Positions 11,990 through 22,425 of a stretch of 64,000 nt of DNA are shown here, piece by piece (position 1 is the stretch's first letter; the number at the start of each line of letters is the position of its first letter). The translations under genes and the position numbers were made by a program. A model generated the notes under the pieces. The model was not told the DNA's origin. It saw nothing but the letters and a program-made list of their open reading frames with translations, and did not search any database. Source of the DNA: Caprella mutica (taxonomy: Eukaryota; Arthropoda; Malacostraca; Amphipoda; Caprellidae); NCBI GenBank assembly GCA_947561585.1, contig CANNZV010002553.1:29534-93533 (forward strand), read 5' to 3'.

Positions 11990-12181
11990 GAAAGTCAACA
12001 ACAATGTCAAACACAGTGAATCAATTACGTAATGTCAAACACAGTGAATCAATTATGTAAATATGTTTTTCGGACATAGATCGGCTTAATATTTTAGTCA
12101 TTTATAGTTTGAGAGCTGCGACATTGTCTTCTTCTCTAAATTAGATAATTTTGGTAGACCAGAAGAAACAAACAGGCTGAA
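11990..12181 (+). promoter_or_regulatory. 5' flank shared by receptor genes 1 and 2
   Basis: The ~190 bp before the first receptor ATG aligns with the ~165 bp before the second (16712-16877). Shared blocks include GTCAACAACAATG, a CAAACA(C/T)AGTGA motif, TTATAG and AGAAACAAA(C/G)AGGC just before the ATG. Copy 1 has an internal tandem duplication of about 28 bp containing TGTCAAACACAGTGAATCAA (12004-12057). It probably holds promoter and 5' UTR. Conservation between paralogues is seen directly; regulatory function is inferred. Confidence 0.5.
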
Positions 12182-15100
12182 ATGGACACCTCCTCAAGTC
12201 TAAGAAAAGGATTCACGTTGCTGAAATTCCTGGGAGCTTTTCCGTACTCTTGGTCATCTGGAAAAAATGTGGTGGAACTTTCTTATAATTTATGGCTGTA
12301 TTGTTTCGCAAATTTACTTTACATCTTGATCAGCATGGCTCATTTTGGAATATGGGAATCCTTGCAATTCTATAATGGTTGTAAAACTTTGAAGATAGTA
12401 ACAAGCTTCGTTATGATGGTAGTTTGGGTCACCCAGATTGTCGGAATTAAAATAAATCATTTCTTCAACAGGACTTCTATGCGAATTTGTTTCAGATTTC
12501 TTTTGAAAAAACAAAACCGTGACTATAAATTGAGTAACTATTTGTCATTTGTTTTGATATTAACAACTTTTACGCTTCTCGCTAGTCAGACATCTGTGAT
12601 TATCTCGTCAACAAATTATGGGCCCATGGCGGCTGCAATTTACCACTCTTTGCTCGATTTAGATATTCAATTTACTATTTTCTTGAACATTGCCGTTCTG
12701 AGACTCTTCATGGAACTGATTTCAGCTAAATTGAATGATATGTTTGATTATTTTGAAGTGAAATTCATTAAGGATGATTATCATACTCTTATCATACCAA
12801 GAAAAATAGAATCGGGAAACAACGTTGAACATTATTCAACTAAAAAGGAATTTCTTCAGGACATTCAAGATATACGGAGAGTAATCCGTCATTTCCAAAG
12901 ATTCTTCCAGACACCAGTTCTGCTCTTGTTATCAACACTGCAAGTTATTTATATTTCTTTTATTATAAAAGTGATATACCAAGAAGAAAATGGTGGTGGC
13001 ATTGTTATGCAGTGGTATAGAATATTCTCTACAATCACCCAGTTCTTTGAGATGATGTTGCTCATCGACTCTCAACATGGCTACTGTGTTTCAGTAAGGA
13101 ATATCCTGGATTTATCTTGAAATAAGTGATTTTTATTGTACTTGCAAGTTATTTAATTGTATACTATCGTAAAATTCTATTTTAATGTACAGAAAGAAAA
13201 AGCAATTGAAAAAGTAAAAAAAATCAAGTTTTACAACGAACTTGGCACTATCGACAAGGTTAGATGAACCAATGTTTATAGCTTCTTATAGCATTTCATG
13301 AACCGTGTTTTTCAATCAGAATTTCAATTATTATAATAATGCTCTATTTTCGACAGAAATTACTAACTTGCATTCAGCACGAAGTTGAGAGTATGCCAGA
13401 GTTTAGTGTGTTCGGAATGTTTACTCTTGGACGCCATTGCTTCTTAGCGGTAAGTTGAAATCTGTTATCATTTTCAACCTAATTTTCTAAATATATTTTG
13501 GAGTAATAATATGAGAGGCTTACCCAGATTTACTAGTGAGATGATGCTTGACGATATTGCGAAATATAGAAGAGGTCTTCTCGTGATTGGGTGGTCGATG
13601 TTCTCTGTTGATTGAAATATACTTCAATTCTTTCTCTGTTTTATCTACTATGGAGTGGATCCAGGGTATAATAGTTACTGTACATCTCGTGGGGTATGGC
13701 ATTTAGTTTAGTTTTTCTTTCCTTGTAAAGAGACTCTCTCATCTGTGATTTTTTAGTCAATGAGATGAAATCGCCACCCAGGATCCGCTCAATCCTACCC
13801 TAGCTGGTCAAACATTTACCCGGTACCATGGTGTTGCGAGTTGTCTCACCTGCCTGTATTATGGTGCCTGTAAGGGAGCGTATTGAATATTAAATCTAAG
13901 GCCGCGAGCACACCAAAAGAGAGATAGCAAGAAATATTGCAAGATTGAACTGGATAACATGGTAATACTATCTAGTGCGTACACTGAAAGAGAGTCCAAT
14001 AAGTGAAAGAAAGATTGCAAGATAGTCAAAGATAGAACTCACCTCTCTGATGACTTCTCGCCGAACTAATATCTTCAAGTTGAGTACTTCCAAGGTACAA
14101 TATGAACTACAAGGTAGAGTATTGCGCAGGTTCATATCAAGATGATTACAGTTCTATTGTGGAAGATCCTTCGGTGACCGGGGATAATTATTTTTACATA
14201 GAAACATGGTATGTTATTCATTCATTTCAGAATCGAATGCTTAACTTCGTTTTATTTGACTAAACTGATTGAATTCAGCATTGCCTCAATTATCCTCAAG
14301 ATATATTAACTCTATGCATTGATACGAGTGTTGACTCTTCTGCGCTTAAATAAATACGAACGCACAGATGTGACCCTGCAATTACATATTCTTTATACTC
14401 TATGGCTGGATAAATAGTTAGTTAAATAGTACAAAAGGACTTGCTGGTAAAATATTATATAAAGATTTGTACATTGGTTGTTTGTGCAGTGTACGGATTC
14501 CATAAAAAGTGTTTAACCCGCTGTAAAATATATAAAGTATGTAATCTAATATTGCAGGGTCACACCTGTGCGTAGTTGTTTGTGAGCTGAAGAGTCAAAA
14601 ATTCGTATCAAGGCATAGCATACCTTGTAAGTTAATGTATCTTGAGTACTTCAGAGTGATTTCAGATTTAACACAGGTAGGTGTTACATCAGGCACGCTC
14701 CGCTATGCAGTGTTACAAGCTGACCACACGTTATTTTGGCGTGTGCGTGAACAATCTTTCTTGCTACTTTTATTTTAGTGTTCGCGTGGCCTAATACAGA
14801 AAATATCAATATCTCCGGTTGGTTTAAATTAACAAACTCTGATTAGGTACTCTAGGTATTATCTCACATTCACATCACTAAATATTTCAGGGTATGTCAG
14901 TTAAATCCTATTAATTGGTTTATATTTGCTATTGCCAAAATTCAGATAGATAAATCTTCAAAAATAAGAGACAAAATGGGGTTGGAACAGACTTTAGGTG
15001 AAATTTTTGGCTCCAATTGACTTACAGTTTGCCATACTCTGAAAAATGATATCCCTCTCACTACTCGACCAGTATCACGCATGATACTATAGGTATCACG

Positions 15101-15650
15101 CGTATCAATTAATATCACAATCTACTTCATCTAACCTTTTCGACTTAGAAAGTTCTTCTAAATCTTCCCTCGTCGACTGGTTTGTAAGATTCTAGTGTTG
15201 CCACTCTATGATAGAGCATTGGTGATTCGGTTGGGGAATACCAAATGGACTTTTGGAAAAAGCTATATGATTTAAAGAGGAAATATGAATGACTTTCTAT
15301 TATAGTAAATTTGGGAATTTTATTTTCAATGACTATAGTTATATTTTGATTATTGGCGTTATAATAATGAAAAAAATTGGTAATGAATAATTTAGAAGTT
15401 ATTTTGGTATATTTTGTTATGAGTTTACAAAATTTCTGTTGGAAATTAATTTAATATTTCGATATTCATTTTGCAGCTACAAGAAACAAATTACAAAACC
15501 AATCTTTTTCATTTGGGATATATAATAGTACCATCATTCTTTTTTCAGATCATAAGCTGCACCCTAACTTATGTGTTGCTGATGGTACAATTCAAAGAGA
15601 GTAATTATTTCATGGAAGGATTCAATAGTACCAACAAGAACTATTACTAG
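12182..15650 (+). CDS. Gustatory receptor 1 of a tandem trio (4 exons, 390 aa)
   Basis: Insect chemoreceptor of the gustatory receptor (7tm_7) family, a plasma-membrane ligand-gated channel of taste neurons or other sensory cells; the ligand cannot be read from sequence. Exons: 12182-13093, 13193-13258, 13357-13449, 15549-15650 (TAG). All introns are phase 0 with GT-AG ends; three phase-0 introns near the C-terminus are typical of the family. Residues 1-304 hold six predicted membrane spans (about 37-57, 72-92, 120-142, 160-180, 245-266, 281-300) with a long intracellular loop carrying KKEFLQDIQDIRRVI. Exon 3 encodes KLLTCIQHEVESMPEFSV and exon 4 the TM7 signature TYVLLMVQF (residues 364-372), an exact fit to TYhhhhhQF. 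Length is typical (about 380-450). The frame is intact, so I call it functional. Exon 1 is closely similar to receptor 2. Intron 3 (2.1 kb) contains a MITE. Exon joins are my prediction, supported by identical joins in the two paralogues. Confidence 0.9.
13899..14792. mobile_element. MITE in receptor 1 intron 3, with nested inverted repeat
   Basis: Ends are inverted: GGCCGCGAGCACACCAAAAG with GAGATAGCAAGAAA on the left, GGCCACGCGAACACTAAAAT with AGTAGCAAGAAAG on the right (reverse complement). A second, internal inverted repeat has arms at about 14290-14385 and 14555-14655 (for example CAGATGTGACCCTGCAAT against CAGGTGTGACCCTGCAAT), probably a younger insertion. The same outer family sits in receptor 2 intron 3 (19333-19661). 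Confidence 0.7.
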
Positions 15651-15769
15651 TTAAATCTACTACTTTATGAAGAATATCAATGTTCAGTACTGTACCTATT
15701 TAACCCAATGTTTAGGTAACCGAATATTTCCGTATTGTGTACAAAAAGGAAAACCAGGAAGATATAGTA

Positions 15770-16392
15770 CAAGTAAAGCTTGTACAGCGGATGATCTTTA
15801 ATCGGACTCCCTCTATAAAAGAAAAAAATTGTCCATTCTACCGGACTGCAGCTCGCTACAATGAATTCTTAAATTTGTTATATGGTTTAATAAATATTTT
15901 ACTCGTCTACCAATTATCTAGTCAAACATTGATTAAATTCAGATGTATTACAATTTACAATCAACACTTAATGTCTTGTTTTCAGATTTTCACTATTTTG
16001 ATTATAGGTTACTTTTTTCAGTCCCATTTTCTTTGATTAGAAAAGTCTTATAGAAATTAATAAGAAATTATTTATTTTGTATGTTGTATCATTTACTTTA
16101 TTCATTTATACTAAACAAAAAAATAAGAATCAGGAATTGAAATAATGTAATATTTATATTGTGTTCAGTTTAATTAACGATTATTAATTATGTTATTTAA
16201 ATAACTATAAGATTTTCATTAAAAATTTATTTTCAATAATCTGAGATTGTTTACTTTCATGAGCGTTTCTTTACAAAGTTTAAATCCCCAATCGATGTAA
16301 AACTTCAGTCGCGCATAGCGTTCGTTGATCGGCACATAGCGGACACTTTTCCCGGTACATGTAGGTACTGTTCGTTGTACGAGCTTTACCTG
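15770..16392. mobile_element. MITE between receptors 1 and 2
   Basis: Ends AGTAAAGCTTGTACAGCG (left) and AGGTAAAGCTCGTACAACG (right, reverse complement). Receptor 1's 3' flank (to about 15780) matches receptor 2's 3' flank (about 21940-22060), and receptor 2's 5' flank from about 16470 matches receptor 3's from about 22125. The roughly 0.6 kb in between is missing from the 2-3 spacer, so it is an insertion. Its right ~190 bp recurs inverted at about 25735-25985. The two short ORFs overlapping it are not supported as genes. Confidence 0.65.
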
Positions 16393-16711
16393 TAATCAAA
16401 AAATAATATAAATATACATATGCAATGTAGTTCTTATGGATAATCATTTAAATAATCTCCAAACGTAACAATGAGTTTTCTTTTTCTTCTCTTTCGACTT
16501 TATGGATTCATACTACTGAATTATTCTATTTCTCTATTGTCGAATAAATTAAATCGATACAAATTCACAAGTTATTATTTGGTGAACTGTGTTGATCTAA
16601 TTCTAAACGATGACAACTATTTACTCATTATAATTATTCAACACGTAATTTACGAGTGTGTCCTGCAAAGAAATTAACAGTATATATTTCAAAGGAATAA
16701 ATAAGTATCGG

Positions 16712-16877
16712 AATGTCAACAACAATGACAAACATAGTGAGTCGATAACGTAAATAGGTTTTATAGACAAAGAGATGCTTGATATTTCAGTAATAGTTAA
16801 TAGTTGCAGACCAGCGATTGTGGCTTCTTCTTCAAATTTGTTAATTTGAATAAGGTACGAGAAACAAAGAGGCCAAA
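16712..16877 (+). promoter_or_regulatory. 5' flank of receptor 2, duplicated from receptor 1
   Basis: Counterpart of 11990-12181 (GTCAACAACAATGACAAACA near the start). It lacks the internal 28 bp duplication of copy 1. Just upstream, 16475-16680 aligns with 22125-22340 in front of receptor 3 (shared ACGAGTGTGT, CAAATTAAC blocks), so the duplicated unit included upstream DNA. Confidence 0.5.
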
Positions 16878-19800
16878 ATGGACATCTCGTCATCTCTAAT
16901 ACTAGGATTCACGTTGATGAAATTTTTGGGATCTTTTCCGTACTCTTGGTCACCTGGAAACGGCAAAGTGGAACTTTCTTGGAATTTATGGCTATACAGT
17001 TTAGCTAATTTAATTTACGTCCTGTTTGGCACGGCTACCTATGCTATAGAGTATTTCCTGCAGTTCTATAATGGCAATAAAACTTTGGAAATAGTAACAG
17101 ACACTGTTTTGATGGCAGTTTGGGTCACTCAAATTGTCGGAATTAAAATAAACTATTTCCTCAAGAAGACTTCTATGCGAATTTGTTTCCAATTTCTCTG
17201 GAAAAATCAGAACCGAGTCTTTAAGTTGAGTAATTATCTGTCTTTTGTTTTGCTATTAACAACTATTATTCTTTTCGCTAGTCAGACATCTGTGATTATT
17301 TCCTCGACTAATTATGGCCCCATGGCGGCTGCAATTCACTACTCTCTGCTCGATTTGGATTTTCAATTTACCATTTTCTTCAACATTGCCGTTCTGAGAC
17401 TCTTCATGGAACTGATTTCTGCCAAATTGAATGATATGTTCGATTATTTGGAAATGAAATACATTAAAGATGATATTCGTGAACAGAACATACCAATAAA
17501 AATAGAATCGGGAAACAACAATGAACATTATTCAACTAAAAAAGAATTTCTACAAGACATTCAAGATATACGGAGAGTAATCGGTCATCTGCAAAGATTG
17601 TTCCAGACACCAGTACTGCTCTTGTTATTAACACTGCAAGTTATTTATATTTCTTTCATTATAAGAGTGATATATCAAGAAGAGAAGGGTGGCGGCATTG
17701 CTATGCAGTGGTACAAAATATTCTCTACAATCATCCAGTTCTTAGAGATGATGTTGCTCATCGACTCTCAACATGGCTACTGTGTTTCAGTAAGGGATAT
17801 CCTGGATTTATCTTGAAAATACAGGGTGGACACAAAAGGCGTTCTATTTTATTTCTTATCCAAATGTCGTGTTTTACATTATTTTTCTCATATTTTTCAG
17901 GTGATACGAAGACAACAGGCCTTTGAGATTCTTTTGACATCAATATGGATACAGCTAGAGGATCCATCAGCAGATGAAAATCATCGAATCGTACTTTTCC
18001 ACAAAATTGTTTCTTCTGATGAGTAGAGATTTTGGTGGGAAAAATGTACCTGATAGAATGACAATTCAACTGCTGATTGGCAAACTTAAGGAGATAGGGA
18101 GTGGCAGATTCCCATAAAGGTCACAGAGGTCTATATTACTTAGACATCATTCCTGAGAATATTTAAATTTGCGAGAACGCCTTGAAAATCCCTTACTGAA
18201 GTTGTAGTGAGCCTCGTCACTAAAGAAATCATACACCACAATTGATGGTCATTTTTAATCCTTTGACTGATGTTTTCACAAAATGTTTCTCGTTCTGCTC
18301 TATTGCAATGAGTTTGACTGTGCAAGGCCTGATTTTTATAGAGAAAGAGCTTAAGGCCATTTACAAGGAATCCTCATAACAGATGTTCTCGAAATGCCAG
18401 CTAATTTTGAGAGACGGCGTGTTGATTTTCTGGGAGATACCTGGAGGCATTTCTGAATATTCTCAGGAATGATGGCTGAATGATGTAGACCACTCTGGTC
18501 TTTATGGGTATCTGCCACACTTCCTATCTCCTTAAATTTGCAAATCAACCGTTGCTTTGTGCTTGTGTCAGGTACATTGTTCCTGCTAAAATCTCTACTC
18601 ATCAGAAGAAATAATTTTGTGGCAAAGTACGATTCGATGCATAGTATAGGCTCTAGCTGGATCCATATTGATGTCATAAGAATCACCCAGGCCTGTTGTC
18701 TATGTATCACCTGAACAAAACAATGTGAAACACAATTTTGGGATGAAAAAATACAATAAGGAATTTTTTTTGGAGCACCCTGTATCGGTGTATATGATCT
18801 TATTTTACTTGCAAATAATTTAATTGTATTATATCGTTCGCAGAAAGAAAGAGCAATTAAAAAAGTGAAAAAGATCAAATTTTACAACGAAGTTGGCCCT
18901 ATCGACAAGGTAAAACGAACCAATGAATGAGCATTAAGTGATTCCTAGCAATTTAAAATTGTGTTCATCCATTAGAATTTAATAAAAAAATTCTCTTTCT
19001 CTGCAGAAATTACTTACTTGCATTCAGCACGAAGTTGAGAGTATGCCAGAGTTTAGTGTTTTCGGGATGTTTACTCTTGGACGCCATTGCTTCTTAACAG
19101 TAAGTTGAAATCTGTTATTCATTTTTTAAATTTCCAGATCGTAAGCTGACAGGTTCAGCCAGATTTACTAGTTTGATAAAGCTTGACGATATCCCGGAAT
19201 AAGGAAGAGGGCTACGTGTGATTACGTGGTTGACGATTTCGATTGGTTGAAAAGTACAAGTATGAGATTACTCTTAATTAGTTATATTTTTATTCCTTTC
19301 TTTGTAGAGATACTCGCTCATTTGTCCTGTTAGGCCACGCACACACGAACAAAAGATAGCAAGAGAGAATGATATTACCCGCGCACACCAAACGAGTATA
19401 GTCAGCTTGTAGCACTGCATAATAGGAGTTCCACATCCATAGCAGAGCGCACCTGATGTACACCTGAAATTTGAAGACACTCAACTTGAAGAAAGATTGA
19501 CGAGAAGTCTCCTGAAAGGCGTGTTCTATCTTTGACTATCTTGCAATCTTTCTTTCTCTCTTCGGACTCTCTTTCAGTGCAGGCACTATAAAGTATTACC
19601 GTGTTGCCCAGTTCAATCTTGCAATCTTTCTTGCTATCTCTCTCTTGGTGATCGCGAGGTCTTTGACAATGACAAAATTATAACTCAGGGTAGGTATAAT
19701 CCTACCCTGTCTAAACATCTATCCTGCGTTGTGGTGGTGCAGAGTTGCTGCTGTATTGACAGTGGATCTACCTGCCCGTTATATAGGTAACTCCAGAATC

Positions 19801-21915
19801 CTTGTACACGATAGAACTTTCGCATGAGAGCTCTTTTAATTTTAGACCTAATACAGATCTAATTCTCAAAGCTTCCTTACCTCCATATCTTCAGTTGGTT
19901 TGAATCAACTATCTCTGTTTACTCCTGCTATCCCCTCGTCTTTTTATCACTGAATTTTTCAGAGTATGTCATTTGAACCCAATTTATTGGCTCACATTTT
20001 GTAATGTCAAAACTCGATGTGTCTAATTGGCTTAAAATTCTGAATTAATTTCTATGTTCAAATGTTAACTTTTGTTTGAAGTCATCAGGAAAGAGACGAA
20101 ATGGATTTCGAGCAGAATTTTATATTTTGCCAGCAAATGTGGACTCATTGCTCTACCTGAGCTCTAGGGAAGAACTGGAAAGATCTGAAGATACATCGGA
20201 TTCGTTATAAATTGACGGAATTTCCATCTGATTAAGGTCTTAAGATTTACCTGCACGTGTCAACCAGCCTTAAAGGTCCTCTCCAAGAATTTTTTTATTG
20301 CTTTAACCGATGAGTCTAATGTTTCTTAACATTTTTCTGCAAACCCCAAGAAATTGATAGCATATTTTTAATTTAATACGCTTTTAAAGATTTTTATAAT
20401 CAAAACTCTACTTCTGACTTGCTAATTTGCAGTCTGAAGAAAAAGAATGTACCCAATTTGTTTTGATTGTCAGCTAGGTATTAGGTATAACAAATCCAAC
20501 TAATATTTGTATAAAACTATAAAATTGGATAAACTTATTACAACAATTAATATCTTAAACGAAGGTCGAAAAAGCATTGTTTATTTATTAAATTCAAATT
20601 TGAAATCAAAACAAAGAGTGTACAATCTTTTTCTTCAGCGTCAGGTTAGTGATTCGTACAATTGTCCCACAAAGAGTATTAAAAACTTTAAAACTTTAAA
20701 AGCAAATTGTATGCGGTTTGCAGAATAATGATCATAAACCTCAAATCTATAATATTATGTAATAAACCTTTTTTTCCAGAGCCTGGAGAGGACCTTTAAG
20801 ATTCTAGTGTTTGCCACTAAATAATAGAGCATTGTAAATTCGGTTGCGTAATACCAAATGGATTTGGGAATAGCTATACGATATTCAGAAATATTGAGAA
20901 CTATTTCAGATTATGATTGACCAATTTGTGAATTTTAATTTTAGTAGTTAGTTATTTTTGAATATCGCCATTCTAACAAGGGGTGAAATTTGTCTTGAAT
21001 AAATATAGTTTTTTGAATTTTTAATATCCCACAAGTTGATTAATAGATTTCAATATTTATTTCATAGCAAACAATTTACAAATTATCAAACTAATCTCTT
21101 TTATGTGGTGAATCACTACTATTCATGGTTTTTTATCATAAAACCCGAAAATTTATTTATTACTAGCCTACCCAGGCAGCAAGGATTTATTCCTGGGATA
21201 TTAAGGGAATGTCCCAGTAATATATCCTTCTTCCCAGGGTTATTCCCTTAATATCCCAGGAATAATGCTTGCTACCTGGGTATCTGTATGTGGCACCTCA
21301 ATAGGTGAAATAACTCAAAGTTATGGCAGAGTTTTAATAAATCTAAAATTTTTTTTCGGGTTTTATAATAAAAAAAACATGAATAGTAGTGATTCACCAC
21401 ATGATTCCAATTCACATGTTACATACGAGATGACACAAACGGTCTAAAAAAAAAAGATTATGCAGAATGAGTAATAATTAAAATCATTTATAGAATGATT
21501 AATTATCAGTTACTGAAAAGAAAAAAAGATTGTTAGGTGCAGCTCCACTTCATGAATAACTGACTTTTATAAAATCGAAAACTGTGCAATTTTATAATTC
21601 GAGCAATTTTGTTCATTCGAGCAATTTGATAACTCGAGCAATTGTTCATTCGAGCAATTGTTCGTTCGAGCAATTATTTTTCGGGCAATTGTCCTTCGAG
21701 CAATTGTTCTTTCGAGCAATTGTTCATTCGAGCAATTGTTTTTCGAGCAATTGTTTTCGAGCAATTGTCTTTCGAGTAATTGTTTTCGAGCAATTTACCT
21801 AGAACCATATAATAGTACCATTCTTCTTTTCCCTTTCCAGATCGTCAGCTGCACCCTAACTTATGTGTTGCTGATGGTACAGTTCAAGCAAAGTGATTAT
21901 TTCATGGAAGTTTAA
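16878..21915 (+). CDS. Gustatory receptor 2 of a tandem trio (4 exons, 381 aa)
   Basis: Same family and architecture as receptor 1. Exons: 16878-17789, 18844-18909, 19007-19099, 21841-21915 (TAA); all phase 0, with coding lengths of the first three exactly equal to those of receptor 1 (912, 66, 93 bp). Six membrane spans in exon 1 (304 aa), KKEFLQDIQDIRRVI in the loop before TM5, exon 2 encodes KERAIKKVKKIKFYNEVG, exon 3 KLLTCIQHEVESMPEFSV, and exon 4 the TYVLLMVQF signature (residues 364-372). The C-terminus is nine residues shorter than in receptor 1 because of an earlier stop after YFMEV. No disabling change seen. Introns have been invaded: a DDE transposon in intron 1 (17822-18782), two MITEs and a minisatellite in intron 3, so the gene spans 5 kb against 3.5 kb for receptor 1. 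The ligand is unknown. Confidence 0.9.
17822..18782. mobile_element. Fold-back DDE (mariner-like) transposon remnant in receptor 2 intron 1
   Basis: Ends CAGGGTGGACAC and (reverse complement) CAGGGTGCTCCAAAAAAAAT, flanked by TA on both sides, the target duplication of Tc1/mariner elements. The receptor 1 intron shows the empty site (CTGGATTTATCTTGAAATAA). The two halves are inverted copies of the same 5' coding region. On the minus strand, about 18351-18600 encodes a helix-turn-helix region with SPRKSTRRLSKLAGISRTSV, followed further along by FSDEAH, the sort of Asp motif seen in DUF4817-type transposases. The plus-strand half has LIGKLKEIGS at about 18072-18100. Frames are interrupted, so no active transposase. 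Confidence 0.82.
19333..19661. mobile_element. MITE in receptor 2 intron 3
   Basis: Inverted ends: GGCCACGCACACACGAACAA with AAGATAGCAAGA, and on the right GACCTCGCGATCACCAAGAG with AGATAGCAAGAAAG (reverse complement). Same family as 13899-14792; internal blocks such as AAAGATTGCAAGATAGTCAAA are shared in opposite orientation. Confidence 0.72.
20274..20795. mobile_element. MITE with TTAA target duplication, receptor 2 intron 3
   Basis: Ends AGGTCCTCTCC and GGAGAGGACCT are perfect inverted repeats, and the element is flanked by TTAA on both sides (20270-20273, 20796-20799). TTAA duplication is the hallmark of piggyBac-type transposition. Receptor 1 intron 3 has the unoccupied site (TAAGATTCTAGTG at about 15185). 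A second copy is at 26142-28013. No transposase. Confidence 0.82.
21171..21280. mobile_element. Short palindromic MITE, CCCAGGCAGCAAGG ends
   Basis: A 110 bp near-perfect inverted repeat: CCCAGGCAGCAAGGATTTAT, then TCCTGGGATATTAAGGGAA, mirrored on the right. Partial or diverged family members occur at 32793-32852, 36168-36310, 59472-60029 (ends only) and 61452-61521. Confidence 0.85.
21590..21798. repeat. Minisatellite, ~16 bp unit
   Basis: About thirteen copies of GAGCAATTGTTCATTC and length variants (12-17 bp) directly upstream of receptor 2 exon 4. Several short ORFs on both strands (SNCSFEQLF-like) are repeat artefacts. Confidence 0.9.
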
Positions 21916-22425
21916 ACAAGATCCAACTTTAGTTAAATCTATTTTCTTTAGGGAAAAAAATAAATATTATTTTTCTATACCTATTTGAAGCATTTGTCCA
22001 GATAAGAGGTTATTTCCATATTCTGTTACTAAAGAAAAATCTGGAAAATATACCCACAAAAATTATGTGAAATAACATGTAGTAATTATATATATTCATT
22101 GAACTATTGTCAAAATTCAACAGTTAGTTTTCTTTTCTTTCTTCTTTGACTATGTAGATTGCCATTGCTAAATTATTCAACTTCTTTATTATTACAATAG
22201 ATTAAATTGATACAATGCACAAGTTAATATTTACTGTAGGTACTGTGTTGATCTTATTGACGTCAAATATTTACCCATTATAATTGTTCATCGCGTAACA
22301 TACGAGTGTGTGTGTCTTGTAAACAAATTAACTGTATGTATAAACATGTCAAATAAAGAAATTAGTTTCAGTATCAGAAAATAGGTATAAGTAGATACGT
22401 TGGTTTCCATCGAATTTTATCCATC

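Noticed and set aside
12314..12514. Antisense ORFs in receptor first exons (also 17010-17192 and 17256-17528)
   Set aside because: Antisense shadows of real coding sequence; no independent support.
17758..18069. Minus-strand 103-codon ORF overlapping the end of receptor 2 exon 1
   Set aside because: Antisense to a real exon and to the transposon arm; its content is explained by those.
19131..19155. A pseudo-exon 4 right after receptor 2 exon 3 (TTTCCAGATCGTAAGCTGA)
   Set aside because: Looks like the start of exon 4 (CCAGATCGTCAGCTGC) but stops at the fourth codon and similarity does not continue. A full exon 4 exists at 21841.
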